Assembly (NCBI GenBank): GCA_964432535.1
Contig: CAYSNJ010000007.1
Coordinates: 23,744 to 87,743, forward strand
Source: Marivariicella sp964432535
GTDB lineage: Bacteria; Bacteroidota; Bacteroidia; Flavobacteriales; Flavobacteriaceae
Direction: 5' to 3'
Length of the DNA: 64,000 nt
The position numbers and the translations under genes are program-made. Below the pieces are notes generated by a model that was not told where the DNA came from, searched no databases, and saw only the letters and a list, made by a program, of their open reading frames with translations. Below are positions 33,644-41,907 of this stretch, one piece after another (position 1 is the stretch's first letter; the number at the start of each line of letters is the position of its first letter).

Positions 33644-34483
33644 TCACAATAGGTTTAATTTAAATTTAATATAAGACTTTGCTAAAACAGCTATTTTCTG
33701 ATAGTTGGGTACGCGGATTCTGGTTTTTTTAATTTTTAATGAGGGTGTATTTTTTAATTTTTTTAAAAGTTTATTATAATATTTAAATGCAGTATAAACC
33801 CCAAATCTAGCCTCTTTTGGTAATTGAAATATTCCATCTAAAGCTGATTTAAAATCTTCTTCGATTTCTAGAATTATTTTATTTTTAGATTCTTCATCAA
33901 ACTTATCCACATTTACACCTGGGAAATATATGCGATTTAATCCTTCATAATCAAGATTTAAATCTCTTAAAAAATTAACTTTTTGAAAAGCAGAACCTAA
34001 TGACATTGCTGGCGTCTTAAGTTTAGAATAATAGTTTGGATCGCCTTTGACAAATACAGTTAGACACATTAACCCTACAACATCTGCTGATCCGTAAATA
34101 TACTCTTTGTATTCATCATCTGTTTGGTATATTTTTTTTTCTAAATCCCATCTCATACTTTTCATAAAAGCTTTGATTAGATTTTTGTCTATATCATATT
34201 TATTTACTGTTTTTTGAAAAGAATTTAATACTGGGTTAAGGCTAATGTTCTCATCTATTGATAAAAAAAGATCATTTTCAAATCTGTTAAGTAAATCTTC
34301 TTTAGGATAGTCATGAAATGTATCAACAATCTCATCGGCAAAACGAACAAAACCGTAGATATTGTAGATATCCTGTCTTATTGACTTGTGCAGCAGTCTT
34401 GTTGCCATGGAAAACGAAGTGCTATAAAGCTTAGTGACATTCTGGCTGCATTGTTCCGAGACTACATCAAAAGTTTTTTTCAT
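33644..34483 (-). CDS. crtB: Phytoene synthase
   Basis: Joins two geranylgeranyl diphosphates to give phytoene, the first committed step of carotenoids. The 279-residue protein shows the squalene/phytoene synthase Asp-rich motifs: FVRFADEIVDTF (first) and FLRDLNLDYEGLNR (second), plus SFSMATRLLH near the start and YGSADVVGLM. It is followed by crtZ. It lies just downstream of tRNA-Leu, and there is no strong promoter of its own visible, so read-through from the tRNA operon is possible. Confidence 0.95.
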   Translation of the reverse strand: MKKTFDVVSEQCSQNVTKLYSTSFSMATRLLHKSIRQDIYNIYGFVRFADEIVDTFHDYPKEDLLNRFENDLFLSIDENISLNPVLNSFQKTVNKYDIDKNLIKAFMKSMRWDLEKKIYQTDDEYKEYIYGSADVVGLMCLTVFVKGDPNYYSKLKTPAMSLGSAFQKVNFLRDLNLDYEGLNRIYFPGVNVDKFDEESKNKIILEIEEDFKSALDGIFQLPKEARFGVYTAFKYYNKLLKKLKNTPSLKIKKTRIRVPNYQKIAVLAKSYIKFKLNLL

Positions 34484-34555
34484 AATTATTAAAAAAATAA
34501 TTCAATATAAATTTACAAAAAATGAAAATTAAAATAAGAGAAATAGAATTAAATG

Positions 34556-34641
34556 TGCGCACGAGAAGACTCGAACTTCCACGGGATATAATTCCCACTA
34601 GGCCCTCAACCTAGCACGTCTACCAATTCCGTCACGTGCGC
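34556..34641 (-). tRNA. tRNA-Leu (GAG)
   Basis: An 86-nt class II tRNA on the minus strand. Acceptor stem GCGCACG/CGTGCGC is perfect, followed by TG and a D arm with GGAATTGGTAGAC. Anticodon stem CTAGG/CCTAG with loop TTGAGGG gives anticodon GAG. A long variable arm and T loop TTCGAGT complete it. Six bases separate it from the upstream tRNA-Lys, so both are on one transcript. Confidence 0.95.
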
Positions 34642-34647
34642 GCTATG

Positions 34648-34720
34648 TGACTTGACTGGGGCTCGAACCCAGGACCCTCTCCTTAAAAGGGAGATGCTCT
34701 ACCAGCTGAGCTATCAAGTC
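34648..34720 (-). tRNA. tRNA-Lys (TTT)
   Basis: A 73-nt tRNA on the minus strand with acceptor GACTTGA/TCAAGTC, D arm AGCTCAGCTGGTAGAGC, anticodon stem TCTCC/GGAGA, loop CTTTTAA (anticodon TTT) and T loop TTCGAGC. CCA is not encoded. First gene of the two-tRNA operon. Confidence 0.96.
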
Positions 34721-34733
34721 AATTTTTAGGGTG

Positions 34734-34764
34734 CAAATATAGTGTCTATAAATTGAATATTCAA
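34734..34764 (-). promoter_or_regulatory. Promoter of tRNA-Lys/tRNA-Leu
   Basis: On the minus strand TTG at 34764-34762 is followed after 20 bases by TATATTTG at 34741-34734, a full Bacteroidota -33/-7 match just upstream of tRNA-Lys. It overlaps the rightward aroK promoter. Confidence 0.72.
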
Positions 34765-34785
34765 TATTATTTTGTTTTAAATTTG
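34753..34785 (+). promoter_or_regulatory. Promoter of aroK
   Basis: TTG at 34753-34755 and TAAATTTG at 34778-34785 with 22 bases between. It lies about 20 bases upstream of the aroK TTG start and overlaps the divergent tRNA promoter. Confidence 0.55.
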
Positions 34786-34805
34786 TAGGTATTAATAATG
34801 CTATT

Positions 34806-35369
34806 TTGAAAAAAAAAATTGTTTTAATTGGTTACATGGGGTCCGGTAAATCGTCAGTAGGTAAAGAACTTTCAGAAATATATAAGAGTTCTTTTGTGGA
34901 TTTGGATGATGAAATTGTTAAAGTTGAAAAAAAATCAATTGATAAACTATTTAGTGAAAATGGAGAGTTATATTTTAGGAAATTAGAATATGAATGTTTA
35001 AAAAAAATATTAAAATTACCCGAATTTACAATCTTTTCTCTGGGAGGAGGAACTCCATGTTATTTTGACACTGCTGAAATGTTAAGTAATAATAATTTTA
35101 TTGAGACGGTTTTTTTAAGGACAAGTATTAATATTTTAACAAAGAGGCTATTTAAAGAAACTAATGATAGACCAAAAATTAAGCACATAAACTCCAAAGA
35201 GGAACTACAAAAAAAAATTGGCAAAGATTTATTTGAGAGAAATTACTTTTATAATAAATCTAAGCATACTATTGACACTGACAACAAGTCTGTTTTTGAA
35301 GTTGCAAATGAAATTAAGCTTAGCTTAAAAAAACACCTTCCTTTTTTGGAGAACCCAACACGACTTTAA
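34806..35369 (+). CDS. aroK: Shikimate kinase
   Basis: Phosphorylates shikimate in the aromatic amino acid pathway. The 187-residue P-loop kinase has Walker A LIGYMGSGKSSVGKEL, SFVDLDDEIVKVEKKSI (shikimate-binding Asp), FRKLEYECLKKI, LGGGTPCYFDTAEML (GGG motif), LRTSINILTKRL and NDRPKI (lid). The start is TTG at 34806, because no in-frame ATG precedes the P-loop. Its last 50 bases overlap the end of the convergent phosphoribosyltransferase gene. Confidence 0.95.
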   Translation: MKKKIVLIGYMGSGKSSVGKELSEIYKSSFVDLDDEIVKVEKKSIDKLFSENGELYFRKLEYECLKKILKLPEFTIFSLGGGTPCYFDTAEMLSNNNFIETVFLRTSINILTKRLFKETNDRPKIKHINSKEELQKKIGKDLFERNYFYNKSKHTIDTDNKSVFEVANEIKLSLKKHLPFLENPTRL

Positions 35370-35820
35370 TGTGTTCTTTTATGGAGGTTGATAATGAAAT
35401 TCCTTTAAAATCTGCTTTTATTGGAAATTTTTTATGATTCCGATTCACTAAAACTACGGTTTGAATCTTATTTAAAGGAACACTTAAAAATGAATTCACT
35501 GCGTACAAAAGTGTTGATCCACTATTTAAAACGTCATCTATAATAATTATTGTTTTATTTTTGAGGTATTTAACTTCAGTAGATATTTTAATTTTATTTC
35601 TTGGATTCAATTTATCCATTTCTAGTTGAATTTGATTCACATCAATTTTACTTATCTTTTTCAAATAATCTCCAATACGATTACTTATAATTATTCCATT
35701 ACTTGATATTCCAACTAGGTAGATTTCTTTCAAGTCAATATTTGACTCATATATTTGAAAAGCTATTCTTCTAGTAGCATTTTTTATATTTTCTTGATCT
35801 AGTATTTTATTTTCTTTCAT
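35320..35820 (-). CDS. PyrR-like phosphoribosyltransferase
   Basis: A 166-residue type I phosphoribosyltransferase fold. The PRPP motif is KTIIIIDDVLNSGSTLLYA, and ISSNGIIISNRIGDYL and VLVNRNHKKFPIKADFKG match the PyrR layout. It is a paralogue of the pyrR at the right end of this window (VVLIDDVLFTGRSVRAAL; VLIDRRFSRHLPIQPDYLG) but more divergent. Whether it regulates pyrimidine genes or acts as a salvage enzyme is unknown. It follows the S4-domain gene by 19 bases. Confidence 0.85.
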   Translation of the reverse strand: MKENKILDQENIKNATRRIAFQIYESNIDLKEIYLVGISSNGIIISNRIGDYLKKISKIDVNQIQLEMDKLNPRNKIKISTEVKYLKNKTIIIIDDVLNSGSTLLYAVNSFLSVPLNKIQTVVLVNRNHKKFPIKADFKGISLSTSIKEHIKVVLGSPKKEGVFLS

Positions 35821-35839
35821 TTAGTTTAGTATCAAATAT

Positions 35840-36211
35840 TTATTTTTTATCTTTTTTAAATTCATCTATTTCTCTTCGATCTTTTTTTGTTGGCCTACCT
35901 AATCCTTTACTTCTCTGGGTAGTTTTAGCTAAATTTTGCTTTTCTATATTTTTATGAGCATCACCTTCTGTCAAATCTTGACGATAAATATCTATAATTT
36001 TAGCTCCAACTCTTGATTTAGGTATATCTAAAATTTTAATTCTATAATTTATTTGATTTTTTCTAACAGAGATTATATCTTGAGTTAATATATCTCTTGA
36101 GGGTTTTAGGATTTTATCGTTTAGACGTATATGTCCCTTTTTACATGCATTCGAAGCCATTGATCTTGACTTATACAATCTCAAGCACCAAAGTAACAGG
36201 TCAATTCGCAT
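35840..36211 (-). CDS. RNA-binding S4 domain protein (Hsp15-like)
   Basis: A 123-residue basic protein. Its first 60 residues form the S4 fold: MRIDLLLWCLRLYKSRSMASNACKKGHIRLNDKILKPSR. The Lys/Arg-rich tail (RSKGLGRPTKKDRREIDEFKKDKK) fits the Hsp15 (HslR) family, which rescues stalled 50S subunits with peptidyl-tRNA. It is first of a two-gene leftward operon with the phosphoribosyltransferase. A -7 promoter box (TATTTTTG) lies about 25 bases upstream. Confidence 0.88.
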   Translation of the reverse strand: MRIDLLLWCLRLYKSRSMASNACKKGHIRLNDKILKPSRDILTQDIISVRKNQINYRIKILDIPKSRVGAKIIDIYRQDLTEGDAHKNIEKQNLAKTTQRSKGLGRPTKKDRREIDEFKKDKK

Positions 36212-36235
36212 TTTAAAACTTGATTAAAATTTACA

Positions 36236-36243
36236 CAAAAATA
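36236..36243 (-). promoter_or_regulatory. -7 box for S4-domain/phosphoribosyltransferase operon
   Basis: TATTTTTG on the minus strand, about 25 bases upstream of the S4 gene start; -33 not found. Confidence 0.4.
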
Positions 36244-36278
36244 AAGTAAAATTGTATCTTGCGTTGGAATTTTAATGT

Positions 36279-37172
36279 ATGAAAATTAATTATTTAATAC
36301 TAAGTTTTGCTTTAATATTGTGTTTTTTTGGTTGTAAAAAATCTGAAAATGAAATAGAAGAAGTAGTTATAAGGAGTGCTGCAGTTCAATCTTCTGATGA
36401 TGATATTGAACTAAGAAGTTACTTGCTGAGTCATTTTTATAACTATGATGATTTTAATTCAAAACCAGATGACTATTCCTTAAAAATAGTTATAGACTCT
36501 CTTTCAGGTGATAATATCGATAAAACTCCACTTATTGAAATGGTTAAAGAACAGATCCTAACTGTAAAACAAGATGGAGTAGACATACCACATAAATTAT
36601 ATTACTTAGTAGCTAGACAAGGAAATTCTTCAAAACCAACTAATATTGATTCAACTTTTGTTACATATAGTGGTAGTCTAATTGATGGCTCTGTTTTTGA
36701 TTTTCGTGACTTACCCTTATGGTTTGATCTAGCTCAAGTTGTTCAGGGATTTAGAATGGGGATTACAAATTTTAATGCGGGAAGTTATTCTGTTAATAAT
36801 AATGGAACAATAAATTTTGAAGGTTTTGGGCAAGGTGTTATGTTTTTCCCTTCTGGTCTTGGTTATTTTAGTAACACAAACTCAGGTATTCCTCAATATT
36901 CGCCATTAATTTTCAAAGTTTCGTTATTAACAACTAATATCTCTGATCATGACAATGATGGAATTCCTTCTTATCTCGAGGATATTGATCTTGATGGTGA
37001 GCCGTTAAATGATGATACTGATGGAGATGGCAACATCAATTTATACGATGCTGACGATGATGGAGATGGAATACTAACAATTAATGAGATTGACAAAGAT
37101 GATAACGGTATAATTGATGATACCGATGAAGATGGAATTCCTGATTATTTAGATCCAAATATTACTAATTAA
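36279..37172 (+). CDS. FKBP-type PPIase lipoprotein with calcium-binding repeats
   Basis: A 297-residue lipoprotein (signal peptide ending in FFGC). The central part resembles a FKBP prolyl isomerase: FVTYSGSLIDGSVFDF, DLAQVVQGFRMGITNF, and VMFFPSGLGYFS. The C-terminal ~60 residues are a string of Asp-rich DxDxDG repeats (DHDNDGIP, DTDGDGNIN, DADDDGDGI, DKDDNGII, DEDGIPDYLD) of the thrombospondin type 3/calcium-binding kind. It likely assists folding at the outer membrane, with calcium stabilising the tail. Its 3' end overlaps the convergent porT-like gene by 8 bases. Confidence 0.88.
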   Translation: MKINYLILSFALILCFFGCKKSENEIEEVVIRSAAVQSSDDDIELRSYLLSHFYNYDDFNSKPDDYSLKIVIDSLSGDNIDKTPLIEMVKEQILTVKQDGVDIPHKLYYLVARQGNSSKPTNIDSTFVTYSGSLIDGSVFDFRDLPLWFDLAQVVQGFRMGITNFNAGSYSVNNNGTINFEGFGQGVMFFPSGLGYFSNTNSGIPQYSPLIFKVSLLTTNISDHDNDGIPSYLEDIDLDGEPLNDDTDGDGNINLYDADDDGDGILTINEIDKDDNGIIDDTDEDGIPDYLDPNITN

Positions 37173-37740
37173 TTCGATAGGAAAAACCCATAGACAATAG
37201 GGAGGCTCTCGTGTCAATTTTGGCTACATTTAAATTACTTTCATTAAGTAATTTTGTTTCTAATGAATTTAAGCCTCTTTCATACCTTAAATCGAATTGA
37301 AGTTTACCCAGATGAACACGTGTACCAATATTAATCCCCATAGTTGTTTTGCCTTTAACTTCGTCTAGGTTAAATGTATTACTCTTTTCATTTAAAACAT
37401 ACTGAAAAGATGGACCAATATAAGCGCTTAGAAATGGCATAATTTTATATCCAACAGTAATAGGTAATTCAATTTTTTCTTGAATTAAATCATTGCTATT
37501 TTTTATTTTACTAAATTGAAGTTCTGTTCTTAAATTGATTAGAAGAAGGTCAATAGAAGCGTAACTCCCTATAAAAAAACCTTGAAAATCATTTTTAGTA
37601 ATTTTATTTTCAAAAGCATCAGAAATTATTGAAAAATTTGAACTATTATTTAAATTAACTCCAGCTTTAAATCCATAATCAATTTGAGAAAAAATTGATA
37701 ATGGAAAAAATAAAAATAGTTTTAAGTAAAATTTTTTCAT
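37165..37740 (-). CDS. PorT-like outer-membrane beta-barrel protein
   Basis: A 191-residue protein with signal peptide (LFLFFPLSIFSQ). It is followed by IDYGFKAGVNLNNSS, then alternating strands (PITVGYKIMPFLSAYIGPSFQYVL; MGINIGTRVHLGKLQFDLRYERG) and a terminal SLLSMGFSYRIN, typical of small eight-stranded PorT/OmpA-like barrels in Bacteroidota. It is not necessarily the T9SS protein PorT itself. Overlaps the transketolase gene by 4 bases (ATGA), so it belongs to that operon. Confidence 0.8.
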   Translation of the reverse strand: MKKFYLKLFLFFPLSIFSQIDYGFKAGVNLNNSSNFSIISDAFENKITKNDFQGFFIGSYASIDLLLINLRTELQFSKIKNSNDLIQEKIELPITVGYKIMPFLSAYIGPSFQYVLNEKSNTFNLDEVKGKTTMGINIGTRVHLGKLQFDLRYERGLNSLETKLLNESNLNVAKIDTRASLLSMGFSYRIN

Positions 37741-38699
37741 TTGAACAATTTTCTTTTTAGAACCTTTTCAACCTTATTAATTATATTCTTTTTACTTAAA
37801 CCATATTTTTCCATCAATTGACTTGGAGTTCCGGATTCTCCAAAAGTATCATTAGTTCCAACAAATTCTTGAGGAGAAGGGAAATTTAAAGAAAGTGTTC
37901 TTGAAACACTCTCACCTAGTCCACCGATAATATTATGTTCTTCAGCGGTAACAACAGCCCTTGTTTTAGATACTGAATTGATTATAATTTCTTCATCTAG
38001 TGGCTTAATGGTATGAATATTAATAACTTCAGCTGAAATGCCTTTTTCAAATAAATATTCAGCAGCTTTAAGAGACTCCCAAACTAAATGACCAGTTGCA
38101 ATAATTGTAACGTCAGAACCCTCAGTCATTAATATTCCTTTGCCAATTTGAAATATATCTTTATCTGGAGTAAAGTTTGGAACTTTAGGTCTTCCAAATC
38201 TTAAATAAACGGGACCAATATGATCTGCTATAGCCAGTGTTGCTGCTTTTGTTTGGTTAAAATCACATGTATTTATGACAGTCATACCTGGAAGCATTTT
38301 CATAAGACCAATATCTTCAAGTATTTGATGAGTGGCTCCATCTTCTCCCAAAGTGACTCCTGCATGTGAAGCACAAATTTTTACATTTTTACTTGAATAT
38401 GCAATTGATTGTCTTATTTGATCATAAACTCTTCCAGTTGAAAAATTTGCAAATGTCCCTGTAAAAGGTATTTTACCTCCGATAGTTAATCCAGCTGCGA
38501 TACCCATCATATTTGCTTCTGCTATACCTATTTGAAAAAATCTTTTAGGATTTTCTTCTAAGAATTGATCCATTTTAAGCGAGCCAATTAAATCTGCACA
38601 AAGTGCAACAACATTAGGTTTAGTTCTTCCAAGCTCCGTTAAACCAGCTCCAAATCCAGATCTTGTATCGTTTGCTCCAGTATCTATATATTTCCTCAT
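37737..38699 (-). CDS. Transketolase, C-terminal subunit
   Basis: The pyrimidine-binding/C-terminal half of a transketolase split over two genes. The 320 residues include SGFGAGLTELG, VALCADLIGSLKMDQF, RFFQIGIAEANMMGIAAGL, HAGVTLGEDGATHQ (typical transketolase block), and a C-terminal domain with VITAEEHNIIGGLG-type sequence. It pairs with the subunit encoded just upstream to interconvert sugar phosphates in the pentose phosphate pathway. Gap of 6 bases to the N-terminal subunit gene. Homology to DXP synthase exists, but the split form is more like transketolase. Confidence 0.92.
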   Translation of the reverse strand: MRKYIDTGANDTRSGFGAGLTELGRTKPNVVALCADLIGSLKMDQFLEENPKRFFQIGIAEANMMGIAAGLTIGGKIPFTGTFANFSTGRVYDQIRQSIAYSSKNVKICASHAGVTLGEDGATHQILEDIGLMKMLPGMTVINTCDFNQTKAATLAIADHIGPVYLRFGRPKVPNFTPDKDIFQIGKGILMTEGSDVTIIATGHLVWESLKAAEYLFEKGISAEVINIHTIKPLDEEIIINSVSKTRAVVTAEEHNIIGGLGESVSRTLSLNFPSPQEFVGTNDTFGESGTPSQLMEKYGLSKKNIINKVEKVLKRKLFK

Positions 38700-38705
38700 A
38701 ATTTT

Positions 38706-39551
38706 TTAATAATCTCCCAGTGTTACAGGGTTCTGTGAAAGTGCTTGTTTTAATTGATCGTCATTTGGAGCTTTTCCATGCCAAGCATGGGTGTTCATCA
38801 TAAAATCAACTCCGTTACCCATTTCTGTTTTCATCAAAATAGCTACTGGAACTCCATTACCAAGATTATTTTTGGCCTCAATTATTTTAGATATTATTAA
38901 CTCAATATTATTACCTTCATTTAATTCTAGTGTTTTCCAACCAAAAGATTCAAATTTTGACTTTAGATTTCCCATGTTAAGAACTTCGTCAGTTGAACCA
39001 TCAATTTGTTTACCATTTAAATCTATGGTTGCAATAACATTATCAACTCCTTTAGCTGCTGCATACATTAAAGCTTCCCAGTTTTGGCCTTCTTGAAGCT
39101 CTCCATCCCCCATTAAAACAAACACTGTTTTAGGATCTTTGTTTATCTTTTTACTTAATGCTGCACCAATAGCAACCGATAACCCTTGACCAAGAGAACC
39201 TGAAGCAACTCTTATTCCTGGGAGTCCTTCATGTGTGGTTGGATGACCTTGGAGTCTTGAATTAATTAATCTAAATGTGTTGAGTTCCTCAATTGGAAAA
39301 TATCCATTCCTAGACAAGACACTATAAAAAACAGGGGAAATATGTCCATTGGATAAGAAAAATAGATCCTCATTAACACCATTTATATTGAATTTTGGAT
39401 CATGATCCATGATTTCATTGTAAAGCACAACTAAAAATTCTGCACACCCCAAAGATCCCCCAGGATGCCCAGAATTAACTTTATGAACCATTCTTAAAAT
39501 ATCCCTTCTTACCTGCTGAACAAAGGATTTTAAAGTTAATGTATCTGTCAT
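38706..39551 (-). CDS. Transketolase, N-terminal subunit
   Basis: The TPP/pyrophosphate-binding half of split transketolase. The 281-residue sequence has VNSGHPGGSLGCAEFL, SNGHISPVFYSVL, GLPGIRVASGSLGQGLSVAIGAALS and the TPP motif MGDGELQEGQNWEALMYA with IDLNGKQIDG, followed by HAWHGKAPND. It precedes the C-terminal subunit gene on the same strand. Split transketolase is frequent in Bacteroidota. Confidence 0.93.
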   Translation of the reverse strand: MTDTLTLKSFVQQVRRDILRMVHKVNSGHPGGSLGCAEFLVVLYNEIMDHDPKFNINGVNEDLFFLSNGHISPVFYSVLSRNGYFPIEELNTFRLINSRLQGHPTTHEGLPGIRVASGSLGQGLSVAIGAALSKKINKDPKTVFVLMGDGELQEGQNWEALMYAAAKGVDNVIATIDLNGKQIDGSTDEVLNMGNLKSKFESFGWKTLELNEGNNIELIISKIIEAKNNLGNGVPVAILMKTEMGNGVDFMMNTHAWHGKAPNDDQLKQALSQNPVTLGDY

Positions 39552-39677
39552 TTAAATTTGTATATGTTCATAACAATATTACATTAAATGATGTCATTGG
39601 CAAAGTTCTAGCTTTGGTAATTTTGAGAGTTTATAACTAATTAATTAACATTATAATTTATCTACATTATAGATTAA

Positions 39678-39685
39678 TACATTTG
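39678..39685 (+). promoter_or_regulatory. -7 box for tgt
   Basis: TACATTTG matches TAnnTTTG and lies about 17 bases before the tgt ATG. No convincing -33 TTG upstream. Confidence 0.45.
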
Positions 39686-39701
39686 TAACTTAATTTTTCT
39701 A

Positions 39702-40832
39702 ATGAAATTTGAATTACAACATACAGATATCCATTCTAAAGCAAGAGCAGGTAATGTTTTTACAGATCACGGAAAAATTGAAACTCCAATTTTTATGCCA
39801 GTTGGAACTTCTGCAACTGTAAAAGGTGTTCATCAACGCGAATTAGAGAACGATATTAAGCCAGATATTATATTAGCAAATACTTATCACCTTTATTTAA
39901 GACCAACCATAAAAATTATTGAAGCTGCTGGTGGAATTCATAAGTTTATGAATTGGAATAAACCAATCCTCACCGACTCCGGTGGATATCAAGTCTATTC
40001 TTTATCAGCTAATCGAAAAATTAAAGAGGAAGGGGTTAAGTTCAAATCTCATATTGATGGTTCATTTCATTTTTTCACTCCTGAAAATGCTATATCTATA
40101 CAAAGGAAAATTGGGGCTGATATAATTATGGCATTTGATGAATGCACACCTTATCCATGCGATTTTCAGTATGCGAAAACATCTATGCAAAGAACACATC
40201 GTTGGCTTGACCGTTGTTTATTACAAGATATTAAAGAGAAATTTTTTTATAGTTACTCTCAGACACTTTTTCCAATAATTCAAGGAAGTGTATACAAGGA
40301 TCTAAGGAAAGAATCTGCTGAATATATTTCTAATAAAAATGCTTTTGGAAATGCAATTGGTGGATTGTCAGTTGGAGAGCCTGCAGAGGAAATGTATGAA
40401 ATGACAGAGGTAGTTACTGCAATTTTACCCAAGGATAAACCTAGATATCTCATGGGTGTTGGAACACCGATAAATTTACTCGAAAACATTTCTTTAGGAA
40501 TTGACATGTTTGACTGTGTAATGCCTACAAGAAATGCTAGGAATGGAATGATTTTTACTGCAAATGGTACTATAAATATCAAAAATAAAAAATGGGAGCT
40601 AGATTTTTCATTTTTGGATTCAGATAATTATTGTTTTGTTGATATTACATATTCTAAGTCATATGTTAGACATCTTTTTACTGTGAATGAGATGCTTGGT
40701 AAACAAATATGTTCAATTCATAATCTTGCTTTTTACATTTGGTTGGTTCGAGAATCTAGAAAACATATATTAGCTGGAGATTTTGTAAAATGGAAAAAAA
40801 AGATGGTTAAACAATTAGATCAACGTCTCTAG
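39702..40832 (+). CDS. tgt: tRNA-guanine transglycosylase
   Basis: Exchanges guanine 34 of certain tRNAs for preQ1 in queuosine synthesis. The 376-residue TIM barrel has LTDSGGYQVYSL, GADIIMAFDECTPYP (catalytic Asp region), GGLSVGEPAEEMYE, RYLMGVGTP and DMFDCVMPTRNARNG (nucleophile Asp region). The C-terminal zinc site is altered: the usual D-P-x-C-x-C-x-x-C is DSDNYCFVD, so only one of three Cys remains, while SIHNLAFYIWLVRE keeps the His. See findings. It is followed after one base by an LptF/G permease. Confidence 0.94.
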   Translation: MKFELQHTDIHSKARAGNVFTDHGKIETPIFMPVGTSATVKGVHQRELENDIKPDIILANTYHLYLRPTIKIIEAAGGIHKFMNWNKPILTDSGGYQVYSLSANRKIKEEGVKFKSHIDGSFHFFTPENAISIQRKIGADIIMAFDECTPYPCDFQYAKTSMQRTHRWLDRCLLQDIKEKFFYSYSQTLFPIIQGSVYKDLRKESAEYISNKNAFGNAIGGLSVGEPAEEMYEMTEVVTAILPKDKPRYLMGVGTPINLLENISLGIDMFDCVMPTRNARNGMIFTANGTINIKNKKWELDFSFLDSDNYCFVDITYSKSYVRHLFTVNEMLGKQICSIHNLAFYIWLVRESRKHILAGDFVKWKKKMVKQLDQRL

Positions 40833-40833
40833 A

Positions 40834-41907
40834 ATGAAGCTCATTGATTGGTATATTATAAAAAGATATTTAGGAACCTTCTTTGTAATGCTTCTAATGT
40901 TCATTCCAATTGGAATAATGGTAGACATTGCAGAAAAGATAGATAAGTTCAAGGAAAATGAAGTTCCCTCTAGCGCACTTTTTAGTTATTATATAGATTT
41001 TACTGGATATTTTGCAAATCTTTTATTCCCCATATTTCTTTTTCTTTCTGTTATCTGGTTTACTTCAAAATTAGCTACCAATACTGAAATTATAGCAATT
41101 TTGAGTTCTGGAATTTCATTTACTAGATTTTTGAGACCATTTATTATATCTGCATCTTTTATTGCAACTATAGCGTTTGTAATGGGAATGTTTATTGTTC
41201 CAAATTCCAATAGGGGGTTCAATGAATTTTTATTTAAATATATTAAAAAGAAAAACGAGAGAAATACATCCTACTTGTTTAAACAAATTAATCCAAAGGA
41301 GTTTATTTATGTGAGTAGCTATAATCCTCTTAGAAAAAGAGCTAATAATTTTACTCTTGAAAAGTTTGAAAATCAAAAGTTAGAAATTAAAATAACAGCC
41401 GAAAGCATTCGTTGGGTTGAGAAAGATTCAACTTTTAGACTCTCCAACTATTCAAAGAGAACTATTAATGGAGATAAGGAGTATTTTGAAAAGCAGAATA
41501 TTAAGGATACTATTTTTGATTTTAAAGTAGATGATCTTGCTCCAGTAAACTACAAGGCTGAAACTTTAACAATGTTTGATTTAAACGATTTTATTAATAA
41601 AGAAAGGGAAAGTGGATCTGTTTCCATTAATTCCCACTTATTAGTCAGATATAAAAGATATAGCTTGCCACTTGCATCTTTTATTTTAACTATAATTGCT
41701 GTCTCGATGTCTTCATTCAAAAAAAGAGGAGGGATGGGAGTTAATTTGGCTTTTGGAATTACTCTTGGGTTTGTTTTTATTTTTTTCGATAAAATATTTG
41801 GAGTATTAGTTACTAAGTCAAATTTCTCTCCTTTTTTAGGTGCATGGCTACCATTAATATTTTTTGGTATTTTGGCTATCTATTTATTAAATTATGCAAA
41901 ACGATAG
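40834..41907 (+). CDS. LptF/LptG family permease
   Basis: A 357-residue inner-membrane protein of the YjgP/YjgQ family, part of the LptBFG transporter that lifts lipopolysaccharide from the inner membrane. It has MKLIDWYIIKRYLGTFFVML with the first helix, three N-terminal helices, a periplasmic beta-jellyroll region (about residues 130-260) and three C-terminal helices (LPLASFILTIIAVSMSS ... GVNLAFGITLGFVFIFFDKIFG). LptF and LptG are similar; which one cannot be decided. Adjacent to tgt, a common flavobacterial arrangement. It overlaps the next gene by 14 bases. Confidence 0.9.
   Translation: MKLIDWYIIKRYLGTFFVMLLMFIPIGIMVDIAEKIDKFKENEVPSSALFSYYIDFTGYFANLLFPIFLFLSVIWFTSKLATNTEIIAILSSGISFTRFLRPFIISASFIATIAFVMGMFIVPNSNRGFNEFLFKYIKKKNERNTSYLFKQINPKEFIYVSSYNPLRKRANNFTLEKFENQKLEIKITAESIRWVEKDSTFRLSNYSKRTINGDKEYFEKQNIKDTIFDFKVDDLAPVNYKAETLTMFDLNDFINKERESGSVSINSHLLVRYKRYSLPLASFILTIIAVSMSSFKKRGGMGVNLAFGITLGFVFIFFDKIFGVLVTKSNFSPFLGAWLPLIFFGILAIYLLNYAKR

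Noticed and set aside
36952..37160. Asp-rich repeats at the end of the FKBP lipoprotein as a DNA repeat array
   Set aside because: The repetition is at the protein level (calcium-binding DxDxDG units); the DNA copies are not regular enough to be a separate repeat element.
39597..39619. GCAAAG-TTCTAG-CTTTGG dyad upstream of tgt/transketolase
   Set aside because: Only about 5 bp of perfect pairing with AT-rich flanks; not stronger than expected by chance.
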